From Thermoleophilaceae bacterium (GTDB lineage: Bacteria; Actinomycetota; Thermoleophilia; Solirubrobacterales; Thermoleophilaceae): a stretch of DNA of 64,000 nt. The position numbers were made by a program, and so were the translations under genes. Positions 47,382-54,715 of this stretch are shown here, piece after piece; position 1 is the first letter of the stretch; each line of letters starts with the position of its first letter. The DNA lies in assembly GCA_040901445.1 (NCBI GenBank), contig JBBDYQ010000015.1, positions 1-64,000 of the forward strand, given 5' to 3'. Below the pieces are notes generated by a model. It searched no databases. It had not been told where the DNA came from and saw only the letters and a program-made list of their open reading frames with translations.

Positions 47382-49238
47382 TCACCGCCGGCGCGCCCTC
47401 TGGGCCTTCGCCGGTCGTGAGCAGTTGCGGGGCGTCACGCCCAGCCCGGAGGCCCCGGCCCCCGCGGCGGAGCTCTCCACGCGGTACTGGGTGCCGCGCG
47501 TGTAGCCGGCGTAGCGCACGAACACGCCGGTCGCGTTGGTCTGGAACGCACCCGCGCTCGCGCTGCGAACCGCGGCCGGCCGGCGGCTGGACGAGGTGGC
47601 GGCGGAGCTCCAGGCAGAGCCGCGGTTGCGGGTGGCGCTGACCGTGGCCGTGGCGGCGTTGGCCGACGGGCGCACGTGGCCCCAGATGCGCACCGCGCCG
47701 CGCTTCCAGCGCAGCTTCGTGCGCACGCGGCCGCTGCGGGTGCGGCCACCCGCCCGGACGCGCTTGCGGCTCCACTGGCACTCGGCGAACAGGGCGAGCT
47801 TGAAGCTCGTGGCCGAGGGCTTGGCGGTGCCGTCCTCGAACAGCAGGCCCGACTGCCAGTCGCCCCACTCGCGCTTGCCGCGCGCGGTGGCCTCGGCCGA
47901 GACCCGGCCCATGTCGCGCAGCAGGAACTGCGGCCAGCTGCGCACGCGCTTGTTCGACCAGGCCAGGTACTCCGACCAGTTCAGGTACAGGGCCTGCTGG
48001 GCCGGGGTCCACGGCTTGTCGGGGTCGGGCGGGTTGGTCTCATAGCCGAACTCGGTCAGGTAGACGTCGCGGATCCGCGGCGAGATGCGGCGCATCTTCA
48101 CGAGCTTGTCGAGCGTCTTGGTGAGCCGGTCCAGCGCGCCGATCGGCAGGTTGTCCGGGTGCCGCGGGTCACGGTAGTCGGGGCGGTGCATGAGCGAGTA
48201 CGGGTGGTGCGAGAAGCCGTCGCCCTGGAGCGGCGTGTAGTTCGCGCAGTCACCGCGGGAGATCGGCTCGAGGTCCTCGTCCACGCACGCGAGCTCGCGG
48301 ATGAACAGCAGCGGCGCCGTGCCGCTCTGCTCGCTGCGCGGCGAGGTGGCGCCGGTGCTCGAGGTGGCGCCCACCAGCACCAGGCTGTCGGGCTGGATGC
48401 CCTTGATCGCCGGGTAGGCGACCTCCACGAGCTTGCGGTAGATGTGTGGCGACTTCGGGCGCCAGCCGTCCGACGTGCGCTCCCACTGCGGCTGGATGAA
48501 GCCCGGGTGGTTGGGCTCGTTCCACACCGTCCACCAGCTCACCTTGGGCAGCGGCGCGGCCGCGCGCGGCGCCTGGCGCTCACGCGCCGAGCGCTGCTGT
48601 GGCGCCTGCTGCTGCCCGAACCAGGGGCCGAAGAGCTGCTGCAGGAAGTCCTGGTCGCGCGACGGCTCCGGCTCGGGCTCGGGGGCCTGCGCCTGGTCGT
48701 CGGTCTCGGTCTCGGGAGCCTGCGGGACGAAGTCGCCGTTGTAGCGGCGCACCACGGCCTTGGTGAACTCCGCGAACTCGGCCGGGTTGATGTTCCACTT
48801 CGCCCGCCCGTCGTTGGGGTCGCCCTGCGTGGCCCACAGCGGCGCCCAGAAGGCGATGTCGATCATCGTCTGCAGGCCGGCCTCGTTGGCCATCACCACG
48901 GCGCGGTCGAGCGCCTTCCAGAAACCCCACGTGTCCGGGTAGGCGTTCGGGTCGCTCGCGTCGAAATCGGGACGCGTCGGGCTGTCGGCGTTCGGTGCGA
49001 GCACCGACCAGCCGGCGGTGAGCCGCACGCGGTCCACGCCCAGCGACTTGAGCCGCTCCATGTTGGCCCGGACCTGGTCGTCCGTCTGGTGCATGAGCGC
49101 GGCGTCGTCCTGCACGATCGTCTCGATCGGCGGACGGGCCCCCGCGGCGGCGGGGATGGCGGTCAGGGCGATGAGCGCGCACGCGAACGCCCCGGTGAGC
49201 TTGCGACGGAGGCTTCCGTGCCTCCCCTGGTTGAACAT
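47382..49238 (-). CDS. secreted TIM-barrel glycosidase (clan GH-A), riboswitch-controlled
   Basis: ATG 49238 follows AAGGAGGA. The 618-residue protein has a signal peptide (KLTGAFACALIALTAIPAAA) and a GH-A barrel: GVDRVRLTAGWSVLAP, acid/base in VSWWTVWNEPNHPGFIQPQW and nucleophile region RDVYLTEFGYETNP. A Gln/Pro-rich insert (about 160-215) precedes the acid/base strand. The C-terminal 130 residues form an Arg/Ala/Ser-rich beta domain (SRKRVRAGGRTRSGRVRTKL, VFVRYAGYTRGTQYRVE). Probably acts on extracellular or cell-surface glycan. A c-di-GMP aptamer lies immediately upstream. Confidence 0.82.
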   Translation of the reverse strand: MFNQGRHGSLRRKLTGAFACALIALTAIPAAAGARPPIETIVQDDAALMHQTDDQVRANMERLKSLGVDRVRLTAGWSVLAPNADSPTRPDFDASDPNAYPDTWGFWKALDRAVVMANEAGLQTMIDIAFWAPLWATQGDPNDGRAKWNINPAEFAEFTKAVVRRYNGDFVPQAPETETDDQAQAPEPEPEPSRDQDFLQQLFGPWFGQQQAPQQRSARERQAPRAAAPLPKVSWWTVWNEPNHPGFIQPQWERTSDGWRPKSPHIYRKLVEVAYPAIKGIQPDSLVLVGATSSTGATSPRSEQSGTAPLLFIRELACVDEDLEPISRGDCANYTPLQGDGFSHHPYSLMHRPDYRDPRHPDNLPIGALDRLTKTLDKLVKMRRISPRIRDVYLTEFGYETNPPDPDKPWTPAQQALYLNWSEYLAWSNKRVRSWPQFLLRDMGRVSAEATARGKREWGDWQSGLLFEDGTAKPSATSFKLALFAECQWSRKRVRAGGRTRSGRVRTKLRWKRGAVRIWGHVRPSANAATATVSATRNRGSAWSSAATSSSRRPAAVRSASAGAFQTNATGVFVRYAGYTRGTQYRVESSAAGAGASGLGVTPRNCSRPAKAQRARRR

Positions 49239-49251
49239 CTTGTCGGTCCTC

Positions 49252-49339
49252 CTTCGGCTGCTGGGCTGCCTCGATCCTTCGAGGCCCCTGGCTCTGCGTC
49301 CCCGCCTCACGGCGGGTTTGCCTTTGTCGAGAGTTGCTG
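49252..49339 (-). ncRNA. cyclic di-GMP-I (GEMM) riboswitch
   Basis: Reading the minus strand: CTCTCGACAAAGGCAAACC, hairpin CCGCC-GTGA-GGCGG (GNRA loop), then GGGACGCAGAGCC, a second stem GGGGCCTCGA...TCGAGGCAGCCC, and CAGCCGAAGG. This follows the GEMM-I consensus (ACAAAGGCAAACC / GGGACGCAAAGCC / tetraloop / GCCGAAG) nearly base for base. The aptamer's 3' end abuts the AAGGAGGA of the glycosidase, so ligand binding could gate translation. It starts 4 bases after the ECF sigma stop. Confidence 0.9.
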
Positions 49340-49343
49340 GGTC

Positions 49344-50843
49344 CTACCGCTCCTGGACGACGCCGCCGACGAGGTCTCCCACGTCCACGCGCACGCCATC
49401 CCCATCGATCTGCACGCCCGGGAGCCGGACCTCCGGCATGGGCGTGCCCTGCGGCACCCTGACGGTGCCCTGCAAGTTGTCCAGGAGCTCGGTCGCCTGG
49501 CGGCGGACCGGTCCCGTGATGCGCTCGACCTCCTGGGTGAGGGGATCGAGCGAGGCAGCAGGCGACTCCTGCGGCTGCGGCGCGGGCGCGGGCTGCGCCG
49601 GGGCCTGCTCGCCACCCGCGGCGGGCGCCGGCGCGGCGGGAGCGTCTTCCGCGGGCGCGGCGGCCTCGCGCTCGCTGCGCGGCTCCTCCTTCGGCGCCCG
49701 GCTCGTCTCGGCGGCGCGCCCGCTCTCGCGCTTCGGCGCGCCGGCGTCCGGTGAGACCGCGGCCCCGCCGGCGCCGCGCTCGGCCTGAGCCGCCGCGGGC
49801 GCCCCGCCGCCGTCCTTCACCGGGTCGCGCTGCTCGGGGCCCCGATGGGCCACGGGCACCGCCATGGCCACGACGGCAGCGCCCGCCGCGACCTTTGCCG
49901 CGCCGGCCGGGCCCGCGCCCGAGAGGGCCGGCCCGGCGACGTCGGCGACGCGCCGTCCCGCGCGTGCAAAGAGCTCGATCACCGGAAGGAAGAAGACCCC
50001 CGAGAGCAGCCGCGGGCGCGCGTAGCCGCTGCACTCCGAGCAGGCGGCGCGGTGCGAGGCCAGGCGGTGCCCGCGCGGCAGGCGGCCACGGTCGTCCACC
50101 GCGCGGCGGTACTCGCCACACCGGATCTCGCGCCCGGCGCGCCGATCGGTCAGCGACTGGCGGGCGTCCGCCACGAGGGCCTGGCTGCGAGCGGGCGTGG
50201 TGTCGAGCGCGGCGGCGATCTCCTCGTGAGACATGCCCGACAGCTCGCGCATGACGATGGCGGCGCGCTGACGCTCGGACAGCGCCTGAAGATCGGCCAC
50301 GAGCCGCTCGAGGCCCTCGCGGCGGCCGAGAACGTCGCCCGGGGTCTCGTTCATGGGCACCTCCAGCGCCTCGTCGGAGGAGGCGAGCTGGGGGCCGCGG
50401 TTGCGCTGGCGGATGCGGTCGAGCGCGGCGTTGCGCGCGATCGTGTGGATCCACGGCCGGAACTCGGGCCGCTCGGCGCGCCGGCTCAGCGTGGCGTAGG
50501 CGCGCGACATCGTCTCGGACGCGGCGTCCTCTGCCTCCTCGCGGGTGCCCACGATCGTGAAGCAGAAGGCGCTGATCGGCCGCCAGTAGCGCTCGAACAG
50601 CACGCCGAACGGGTCTGGGCGCACGCGCCCGACGTTCCAGGCCAGCCAGTTGTCGGACTTGCGCTCCTGAAGGCCAGCGGGGACCTGCCGGAACAGGGGC
50701 GACGGCGCGCACGGCTCGTCCGGCCGGCCGGACCAGGAGCTCGCGGCCGGCGGCAGGGCGACGACGTCGAGCAGCGCGTCGAGCCGCTCGACTCCCTCGT
50801 CCTCCGCCGGCGCGCGGAGCGCGTATGCGTTAGCGGCGGGCAC
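49344..50843 (-). CDS. ECF sigma factor fused to zinc finger, membrane segment and exported tail
   Basis: From GTG 50843 (GGAGG four bases upstream) 499 residues: region 2 (about 76-145; DPFGVLFERYWRPISAFCFT, EFRPWIHTIARNAALDRIRQ), region 4 (about 185-235; LSERQRAAIVMRELSGMSHE), a zf-HC2-type anti-sigma finger (IRCGEYRR...HRAACSECSG), a hydrophobic helix (AAKVAAGAAVVAMAVPVAH), an Ala/Pro/Glu-rich stretch and a terminal domain (GTPMPEVRLPGVQIDGDGVR). This gives a sigma factor carrying its own anti-sigma-like module, possibly freed by proteolysis. It overlaps the upstream small gene by 14 bases. Confidence 0.85.
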   Translation of the reverse strand: MPAANAYALRAPAEDEGVERLDALLDVVALPPAASSWSGRPDEPCAPSPLFRQVPAGLQERKSDNWLAWNVGRVRPDPFGVLFERYWRPISAFCFTIVGTREEAEDAASETMSRAYATLSRRAERPEFRPWIHTIARNAALDRIRQRNRGPQLASSDEALEVPMNETPGDVLGRREGLERLVADLQALSERQRAAIVMRELSGMSHEEIAAALDTTPARSQALVADARQSLTDRRAGREIRCGEYRRAVDDRGRLPRGHRLASHRAACSECSGYARPRLLSGVFFLPVIELFARAGRRVADVAGPALSGAGPAGAAKVAAGAAVVAMAVPVAHRGPEQRDPVKDGGGAPAAAQAERGAGGAAVSPDAGAPKRESGRAAETSRAPKEEPRSEREAAAPAEDAPAAPAPAAGGEQAPAQPAPAPQPQESPAASLDPLTQEVERITGPVRRQATELLDNLQGTVRVPQGTPMPEVRLPGVQIDGDGVRVDVGDLVGGVVQER

Positions 50844-51135
50844 CGGCCCTCCGCGCTGCCCTGCGCGCATTGCAGACGCGCGTGTAGCGCCGGGCGGCCT
50901 TGCGGCCGGCCCGCTTGGCGGCGCGGCGCTGCTTCGCGCCACATGCCCGGCGGGTGCCCTTGCGGTTGCTCGTGGCCTTCTCCTCGCCGGCGCAATCGGT
51001 GCCGAGATGGCCGCAGGTGTATGCGTACTGCTGGTCCGGCGACATCGCCCGCTGCTCCTGCGCCGACGCGGCGGGAGCCGCGGCACCGAGGGCCAGCGTG
51101 GCGACCAGCGTGGCAGCGATCCTGTTGCGGTTCAT
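50830..51135 (-). CDS. small secreted Arg/Lys-rich protein
   Basis: 101 residues: signal peptide (RIAATLVATLALGAAAPAAS), a Cys-containing middle (YAYTCGHLGTDCAGEE) and a C-terminal half very rich in Arg/Ala/Lys (AKQRRAAKRAGRKAARRYTR). Four Cys could form two disulfides. It starts one base into the stop of the preceding small gene (TGATG) and overlaps the sigma gene, so all are one operon. Function unknown; exported polycations of this size may bind cell-wall polymers. Confidence 0.65.
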   Translation of the reverse strand: MNRNRIAATLVATLALGAAAPAASAQEQRAMSPDQQYAYTCGHLGTDCAGEEKATSNRKGTRRACGAKQRRAAKRAGRKAARRYTRVCNARRAARRAGARR

Positions 51136-51326
51136 CAGTCCGTCCTCCCTGACATCAGCGTTTCCACGGCGCCGAGCTCGTTCGCCACACCCTGCAGCCG
51201 GTCCGACACCAGGGCCAGCTCCACCGTGGTGAAGACGGTCTCGCGCATGCGCCCGAGCAGCTCGAAGGTCTCGGAGCGAAGCGTGGCGACCCCGTCCATC
51301 AGGTCATGTGTGCGATCGATGGTCAT
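51135..51326 (-). CDS. mini helical protein 1 (63 aa), paralogue of the next gene
   Basis: From ATG 51326 (AAAGGA upstream): MTIDRTHDLMDGVATLRSET, FELLGRMRETVFTTVELALV, SDRLQGVANELGAVETLMSG. All-helical, no Cys, no membrane segment. The patterns V(A/S)(T/N)(L/I)R-x-E-x-F-x-L and LALV...QxVANxLG recur in mini protein 2, so the two arose by duplication. It is operonic with the ECF sigma gene. No known family recognised; an anti-sigma or adaptor role is only a hypothesis. Confidence 0.65.
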   Translation of the reverse strand: MTIDRTHDLMDGVATLRSETFELLGRMRETVFTTVELALVSDRLQGVANELGAVETLMSGRTD

Positions 51327-51327
51327 T

Positions 51328-51418
51328 GCGGTCCTTTCCCGTGCTTCCGTGCTCGCCAGTTCGACGCCGGACCTCAAGCGTCCGGGGATGGCTTCGACGG
51401 ATGGCGGAAAAGGACCGC
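51328..51418 (-). promoter_or_regulatory. candidate ribosome-binding-site-masking inverted repeat
   Basis: On the minus strand GCGGTCCTTTTCC (51418-51406) is complementary, with one bulged base, to GGAAAGGACCGC (51339-51328), which holds the AAAGGA of mini protein 1. A smaller stem (CCGGAC/GTCCGG, 51367-51385) lies in the loop. It could limit translation of the downstream genes relative to mini protein 2. Confidence 0.45.
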
Positions 51419-51424
51419 TCTGAA

Positions 51425-51643
51425 CTAAAGGTCCAGCACGCGCGCGGGTTCGTAGGGCTCCGCGCGGAGGTCTGTCTGGATGCGGCCGAGGCTGTTGGCC
51501 ACGGCCTGCATGCGCACCAGCGCGAGGGTGCGGAGCGGGTCCGCATCGTCCTGATCTGCTGCGTGCGACAGCTCCTTGATGAGCTGGAACGCCTCGTCAC
51601 GGATGTTCGACACCCGCGAGTAGAGGTCCTGGGCCTGGCACAT
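51425..51643 (-). CDS. mini helical protein 2 (72 aa)
   Basis: From ATG 51643, preceded by GGAGGACTCGC: MCQAQDLYSRVSNIRDEAFQ, LIKELSHAADQDDADPLRTL, ALVRMQAVANSLGRIQTDLR and a tail YEPARVLDL. Homologous in layout to mini protein 1, with a short acidic insert between the helices. First gene of the operon that runs through mini protein 1, the basic secreted protein, the ECF sigma factor and possibly the glycosidase. It is divergent from the FliA/WhiG-type sigma gene. The RsiG c-di-GMP motif (E-x3-S-x2-R-x3-Q-x3-D) was looked for and is not present. Confidence 0.65.
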   Translation of the reverse strand: MCQAQDLYSRVSNIRDEAFQLIKELSHAADQDDADPLRTLALVRMQAVANSLGRIQTDLRAEPYEPARVLDL

Positions 51644-51794
51644 TTTGCGAGTCCTCCCCGTCGGTCTGCCTGAGGGAGATGACGGTGCCTGCGGCGCCCG
51701 GGCGCAGGCGGTATCGCTCTTTGCACGGGTTCGCTTGCCAAATGCGGCAGGAACGGACACGCTGGGCGGCGAAGAGGGGGATGGGAGGACTCGC
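51644..51794. promoter_or_regulatory. divergent leader with mirrored ribosome-binding sites and a hairpin
   Basis: GGAGGACTCGC precedes both divergent start codons (minus strand 51656-51646, plus strand 51784-51794), forming an 11-bp perfect inverted repeat across the spacer. Between them lies a stem GCCTGCG/CGCAGGC (51687-51693 with 51703-51709). No standard -35/-10 pair was found. The spacer must hold both promoters. Confidence 0.5.
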
Positions 51795-52655
51795 ATGGCC
51801 GCGATCCGTGAGACAGCAGGACTTTGGCGGCGCTATGCCGCGAGGCGCGACGACGAGACGCGCGCCGCGCTCATGCTCGCCTACTGGCCGCTCGTGAAGG
51901 AGGTGGCCGTCTCGGTGCGGGCCAAGCTGCCGGCGCACGTCGAGGAGGCGGACATGATCTCCGCCGGGCTGTTCGGGCTCCTGTCGGCCATCGAGCGCTT
52001 CGATCCCGCCGACGCCCCCCGCTTCGCGGCCTTCGCGCGCACGCGTGTGCGCGGAGCGATCATCGACGACATGCGCGCGCACGACTGGGCGCCGCGCCAC
52101 GTGCGCGAGCGAGCCCGGGAGCTGCGCGAGATCGAGTCGGCCCTCGAGCAGAAGCTGCACCGCAGCGCCACCCGGGGCGAGCTGGCGGCCGCGCTCGGGC
52201 TGACGGCCGACCAGGTGCACGACCGCCTGGCCCGCAACCTGCTCGCGCAGGTGGCGGCGCTCGACGCGGAGCTGCTGGCGGAGCCGCCCGGCGAGCCGGT
52301 CCGCCTGCTCGACATGATCGAGGACGACCGCGCCGACGACCCGGTCCAGTCGCTCGCGGCCGAGGAGCTGGGCAACGGGGTCGTGGACGCCATCCTCTCG
52401 CTGCCCTGGCGTGAGCGCCGCGTGCTCACCCACCATTACCGCCGCGGCCTCACCTTCCGCGAGATCGGCGTGTCGCTGGGAGTGAGCGAGTCGCGCGTGT
52501 CCCAGATCCACACCCAGGTCATGCGCCGCCTTCGCGACGAGATCCAGGTGCTGCTGGGGGGCGACGCCTTCCCGCTGCGCACGGTCGTGGACGCCGCGGC
52601 GGCCGCGCTCGAGGAGCTCGACCCGGTCGAGCGGGCCACGGCGCTGCAGCGCTAG
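51795..52655 (+). CDS. sigma-70 family factor of the FliA/WhiG type
   Basis: A 286-residue alternative sigma with region 2 (ALMLAYWPLVKEVAVSVRAK, RFAAFARTRVRGAIIDDMRA), region 3 (ARELREIESALEQKLHRSAT) and region 4 (LPWRERRVLTHHYRRGLTFR, GVSESRVSQIHTQVMRRLRD). The SRVSQIH helix and RGAIIDDMR block are typical of the sigma-28/WhiG group, which controls motility, pili or development. A C-terminal extension of about 35 residues follows region 4. No flagellar genes are nearby, so targets are unknown. Confidence 0.88.
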   Translation: MAAIRETAGLWRRYAARRDDETRAALMLAYWPLVKEVAVSVRAKLPAHVEEADMISAGLFGLLSAIERFDPADAPRFAAFARTRVRGAIIDDMRAHDWAPRHVRERARELREIESALEQKLHRSATRGELAAALGLTADQVHDRLARNLLAQVAALDAELLAEPPGEPVRLLDMIEDDRADDPVQSLAAEELGNGVVDAILSLPWRERRVLTHHYRRGLTFREIGVSLGVSESRVSQIHTQVMRRLRDEIQVLLGGDAFPLRTVVDAAAAALEELDPVERATALQR

Positions 52656-52667
52656 CCTGCGCTCGCG

Positions 52668-53417
52668 ATGGATCTCGGCCTCGAGGGCAAGGTCGCGCTC
52701 GTCACGGGCGCGTCGAAGGGCATCGGCCTGGGCATCGCGCGCGCCCTGGCGGGCGAGGGCGCGCGGGTGGCGATGAGCTCACGGTCGCGCGAGCGGATCG
52801 ACGCCGCGGCCGCGGAGATCGGCGCCACCGGCTTCGTGCACGACACGCTCGAGCTCGACGACATCCCCCGGCTGCTCGGCGACATCGAGGAGTCGCTCGG
52901 CCCGATCGACGTGCTCGTGACCAACACCGGCGGGCCGCCGCCCAACGCGGATCCGCTCGGCTTCACGCGCGAGCAGTGGGAGAGTGCCTACCGGGAACTG
53001 ATCCTCGCCCCCATGGCCTTCATCGAGCACGTGCTGCCCGGCATGCGCGAGCGCGGCTTCGGGCGGGTGCTCAACGTCTCCTCGAGCGCGGTCCGCGAGC
53101 CCATCCCCGTGCTCATGCTCTCCAACGCGCACCGCAGCGGCACGCTGGCGGCCTTCAAGACGCTGGCGCGCGAGGTTGCCGGCGACGGCGTGACCGTGAA
53201 CACGATCGTGCCCGGCCGGATCGCCACCGACCGCCTGGCCGACACGCAGGGCTCGCTCGAGGGCGCGGAACAGGCCGCGCGCGACCAGATCCCGGCGGGC
53301 CGGCTGGGCACCGTCGACGAGTTCGGCGCGGCGGCGGCCTTCCTGTGCTCGGAGCGGGCGAGCTACGTGACCGGCGTGGCGCTGCTGGTGGACGGCGGGC
53401 TCACCCGCTCGATCTAG
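52668..53417 (+). CDS. SDR-family protein lacking the catalytic Tyr-Lys
   Basis: A 249-residue Rossmann protein with a normal cofactor motif TGASKGIGLGIA and SSRSRERI (NADP preference likely). At the active site, where FabG has Y-x3-K, it reads LSNAHRSGTLAAFKTLARE: the Tyr is Ser and the Lys is Arg. The upstream Ser is in NVSSSAVREPIP. Such divergent BKR-like SDRs with L-S-N-x2-R form a known subgroup of uncertain activity. It begins 12 bases after the sigma gene and overlaps the convergent MFS gene by 4 bases. Confidence 0.85.
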   Translation: MDLGLEGKVALVTGASKGIGLGIARALAGEGARVAMSSRSRERIDAAAAEIGATGFVHDTLELDDIPRLLGDIEESLGPIDVLVTNTGGPPPNADPLGFTREQWESAYRELILAPMAFIEHVLPGMRERGFGRVLNVSSSAVREPIPVLMLSNAHRSGTLAAFKTLAREVAGDGVTVNTIVPGRIATDRLADTQGSLEGAEQAARDQIPAGRLGTVDEFGAAAAFLCSERASYVTGVALLVDGGLTRSI

Positions 53418-54706
53418 CCGGGCGACTCCACCGCCGCAGGGACCACCTCGACCTCCGGCTGGGAGCCGGGCATCCCCGACCCGGTGTCGGCGGGGGCGTC
53501 CTGGCGGCGGGACCAGAGGATGAATGGCAGTGCCAGCGCCGAGATGCCCGCTCCCACCAGGTACGAGCTGCCATAGCCCCAGACGTCGGCGGCCCGCCCG
53601 AGGCCCGGCTGCACCACCACGCCGCCGCTCGAGCCCAGCAGCGAGTCGAAGGAGAGGATCGTGGCCCGCTGCTGCGACGGGATCAGCCCGTTCAGATAGG
53701 TCTGGCGGATGGGCATCGAGGCCGCGAACAGCAGGCCCCACACCACGATCAGCCCCACCACGACCCAGAAGTGCTCGAAGGCGCCCATCAGCGCCAGGCT
53801 CACCGCGCTCGCACCCGTGGCGGCCAGGAGCGCCGAGGTCCTGCGATGGAACAGCTTCCGCAGCCAGGGCGCGGCGATGCCGCCGAGGATCTGCGCACCG
53901 GCCACGATGGCGGCCACCAGACCGGCGATGCCGTACGCCTCGGGGTCGTCGTAGAGCTCCAGCAGGTATGGCTGGAGGGCGTAGAAGGCGTAGATGCCGA
54001 CACCCGCGGTGAACGGCGAGGAGAGCATGATCCACTTCACCGCGGGCACGCGCCAGCCGAACTCGATGGAGGCGCTCGCGATCCGCCTCATCTCCCTCGT
54101 CGCCCGCTCGCCCCGCCGCGGCGCGAAGCCGATGTCGCGCATCAGGGTGAACGCAAGCGCGAACGTCATCACCAGCACGACGGCGCGCAGGACGAAGGGC
54201 ACGCCCAGGCTCGTGACCTGGGCGATGTAGCCGCCGGCCACCGACCCGGTGAGCATGGCCACGCCCTCGACGATCTGCCCCTTCCCGAAGACGGACTCCA
54301 GGTCGCCCTCGAACCCGGTGGCACCCAGGGCGTCCACCAGCCAGGCCTCGACGGCGCCGGAGAAGAAGGTGAACCCCAGGCCGAGCCCCACCGAGACCAG
54401 CGCCCATTGCCAGAAGGGCGCCTCGATCTCCCACAGCAGCACGTAGAGCAGCGTGGTGACGGTGAGCGTCACGGTGCCCAGGAGATACGACGCGCGCCGG
54501 CCCACGGTGTCGGCCACGATCCCGGTGGGCACCTCGAAGATCACCATCCCGGCCGTGAAGAAGGCGTTCGCGGCAAACGCCTCCAGGTTGGAGAGCCCTG
54601 CGTCGAGCAGGAAGATCGTGTTGATGCCCCAGATGAACGACGCCGCCAGCGTGTTGCCCAGCAGCAGCAGGAAGTAGGTCCGCTGGATGGAGCGGGGCGT
54701 GGGCAC
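53414..54706 (-). CDS. MFS transporter
   Basis: A 430-residue 12-helix transporter with motif A-like FEVPTGIVADTVGRRASYLL and a second-half counterpart SMPIRQTYLNGLIPSQQRAT. The FEVPTG-x2-AD motif is typical of a drug/metabolite exporter group common in actinobacteria. Substrate unknown. It is 9 bases after the stop of the RibD-like gene upstream, likely the same transcript. Confidence 0.85.
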   Translation of the reverse strand: MPTPRSIQRTYFLLLLGNTLAASFIWGINTIFLLDAGLSNLEAFAANAFFTAGMVIFEVPTGIVADTVGRRASYLLGTVTLTVTTLLYVLLWEIEAPFWQWALVSVGLGLGFTFFSGAVEAWLVDALGATGFEGDLESVFGKGQIVEGVAMLTGSVAGGYIAQVTSLGVPFVLRAVVLVMTFALAFTLMRDIGFAPRRGERATREMRRIASASIEFGWRVPAVKWIMLSSPFTAGVGIYAFYALQPYLLELYDDPEAYGIAGLVAAIVAGAQILGGIAAPWLRKLFHRRTSALLAATGASAVSLALMGAFEHFWVVVGLIVVWGLLFAASMPIRQTYLNGLIPSQQRATILSFDSLLGSSGGVVVQPGLGRAADVWGYGSSYLVGAGISALALPFILWSRRQDAPADTGSGMPGSQPEVEVVPAAVESPG

Positions 54707-54715
54707 GCGCTCGGC

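Noticed and set aside
51425-51643. Mini-proteins as RsiG-type c-di-GMP-dependent anti-sigma factors
   Set aside because: The neighbour is a WhiG-like sigma, but the motif E-x3-S-x2-R-x3-Q-x3-D could not be found in either protein.
51687-51760. A second GEMM-type riboswitch in the divergent spacer
   Set aside because: The minus strand has GGCAAGCGAACC and GCAAAG, superficially like GEMM, but the intervening hairpin and the GGGACGC strand are missing.
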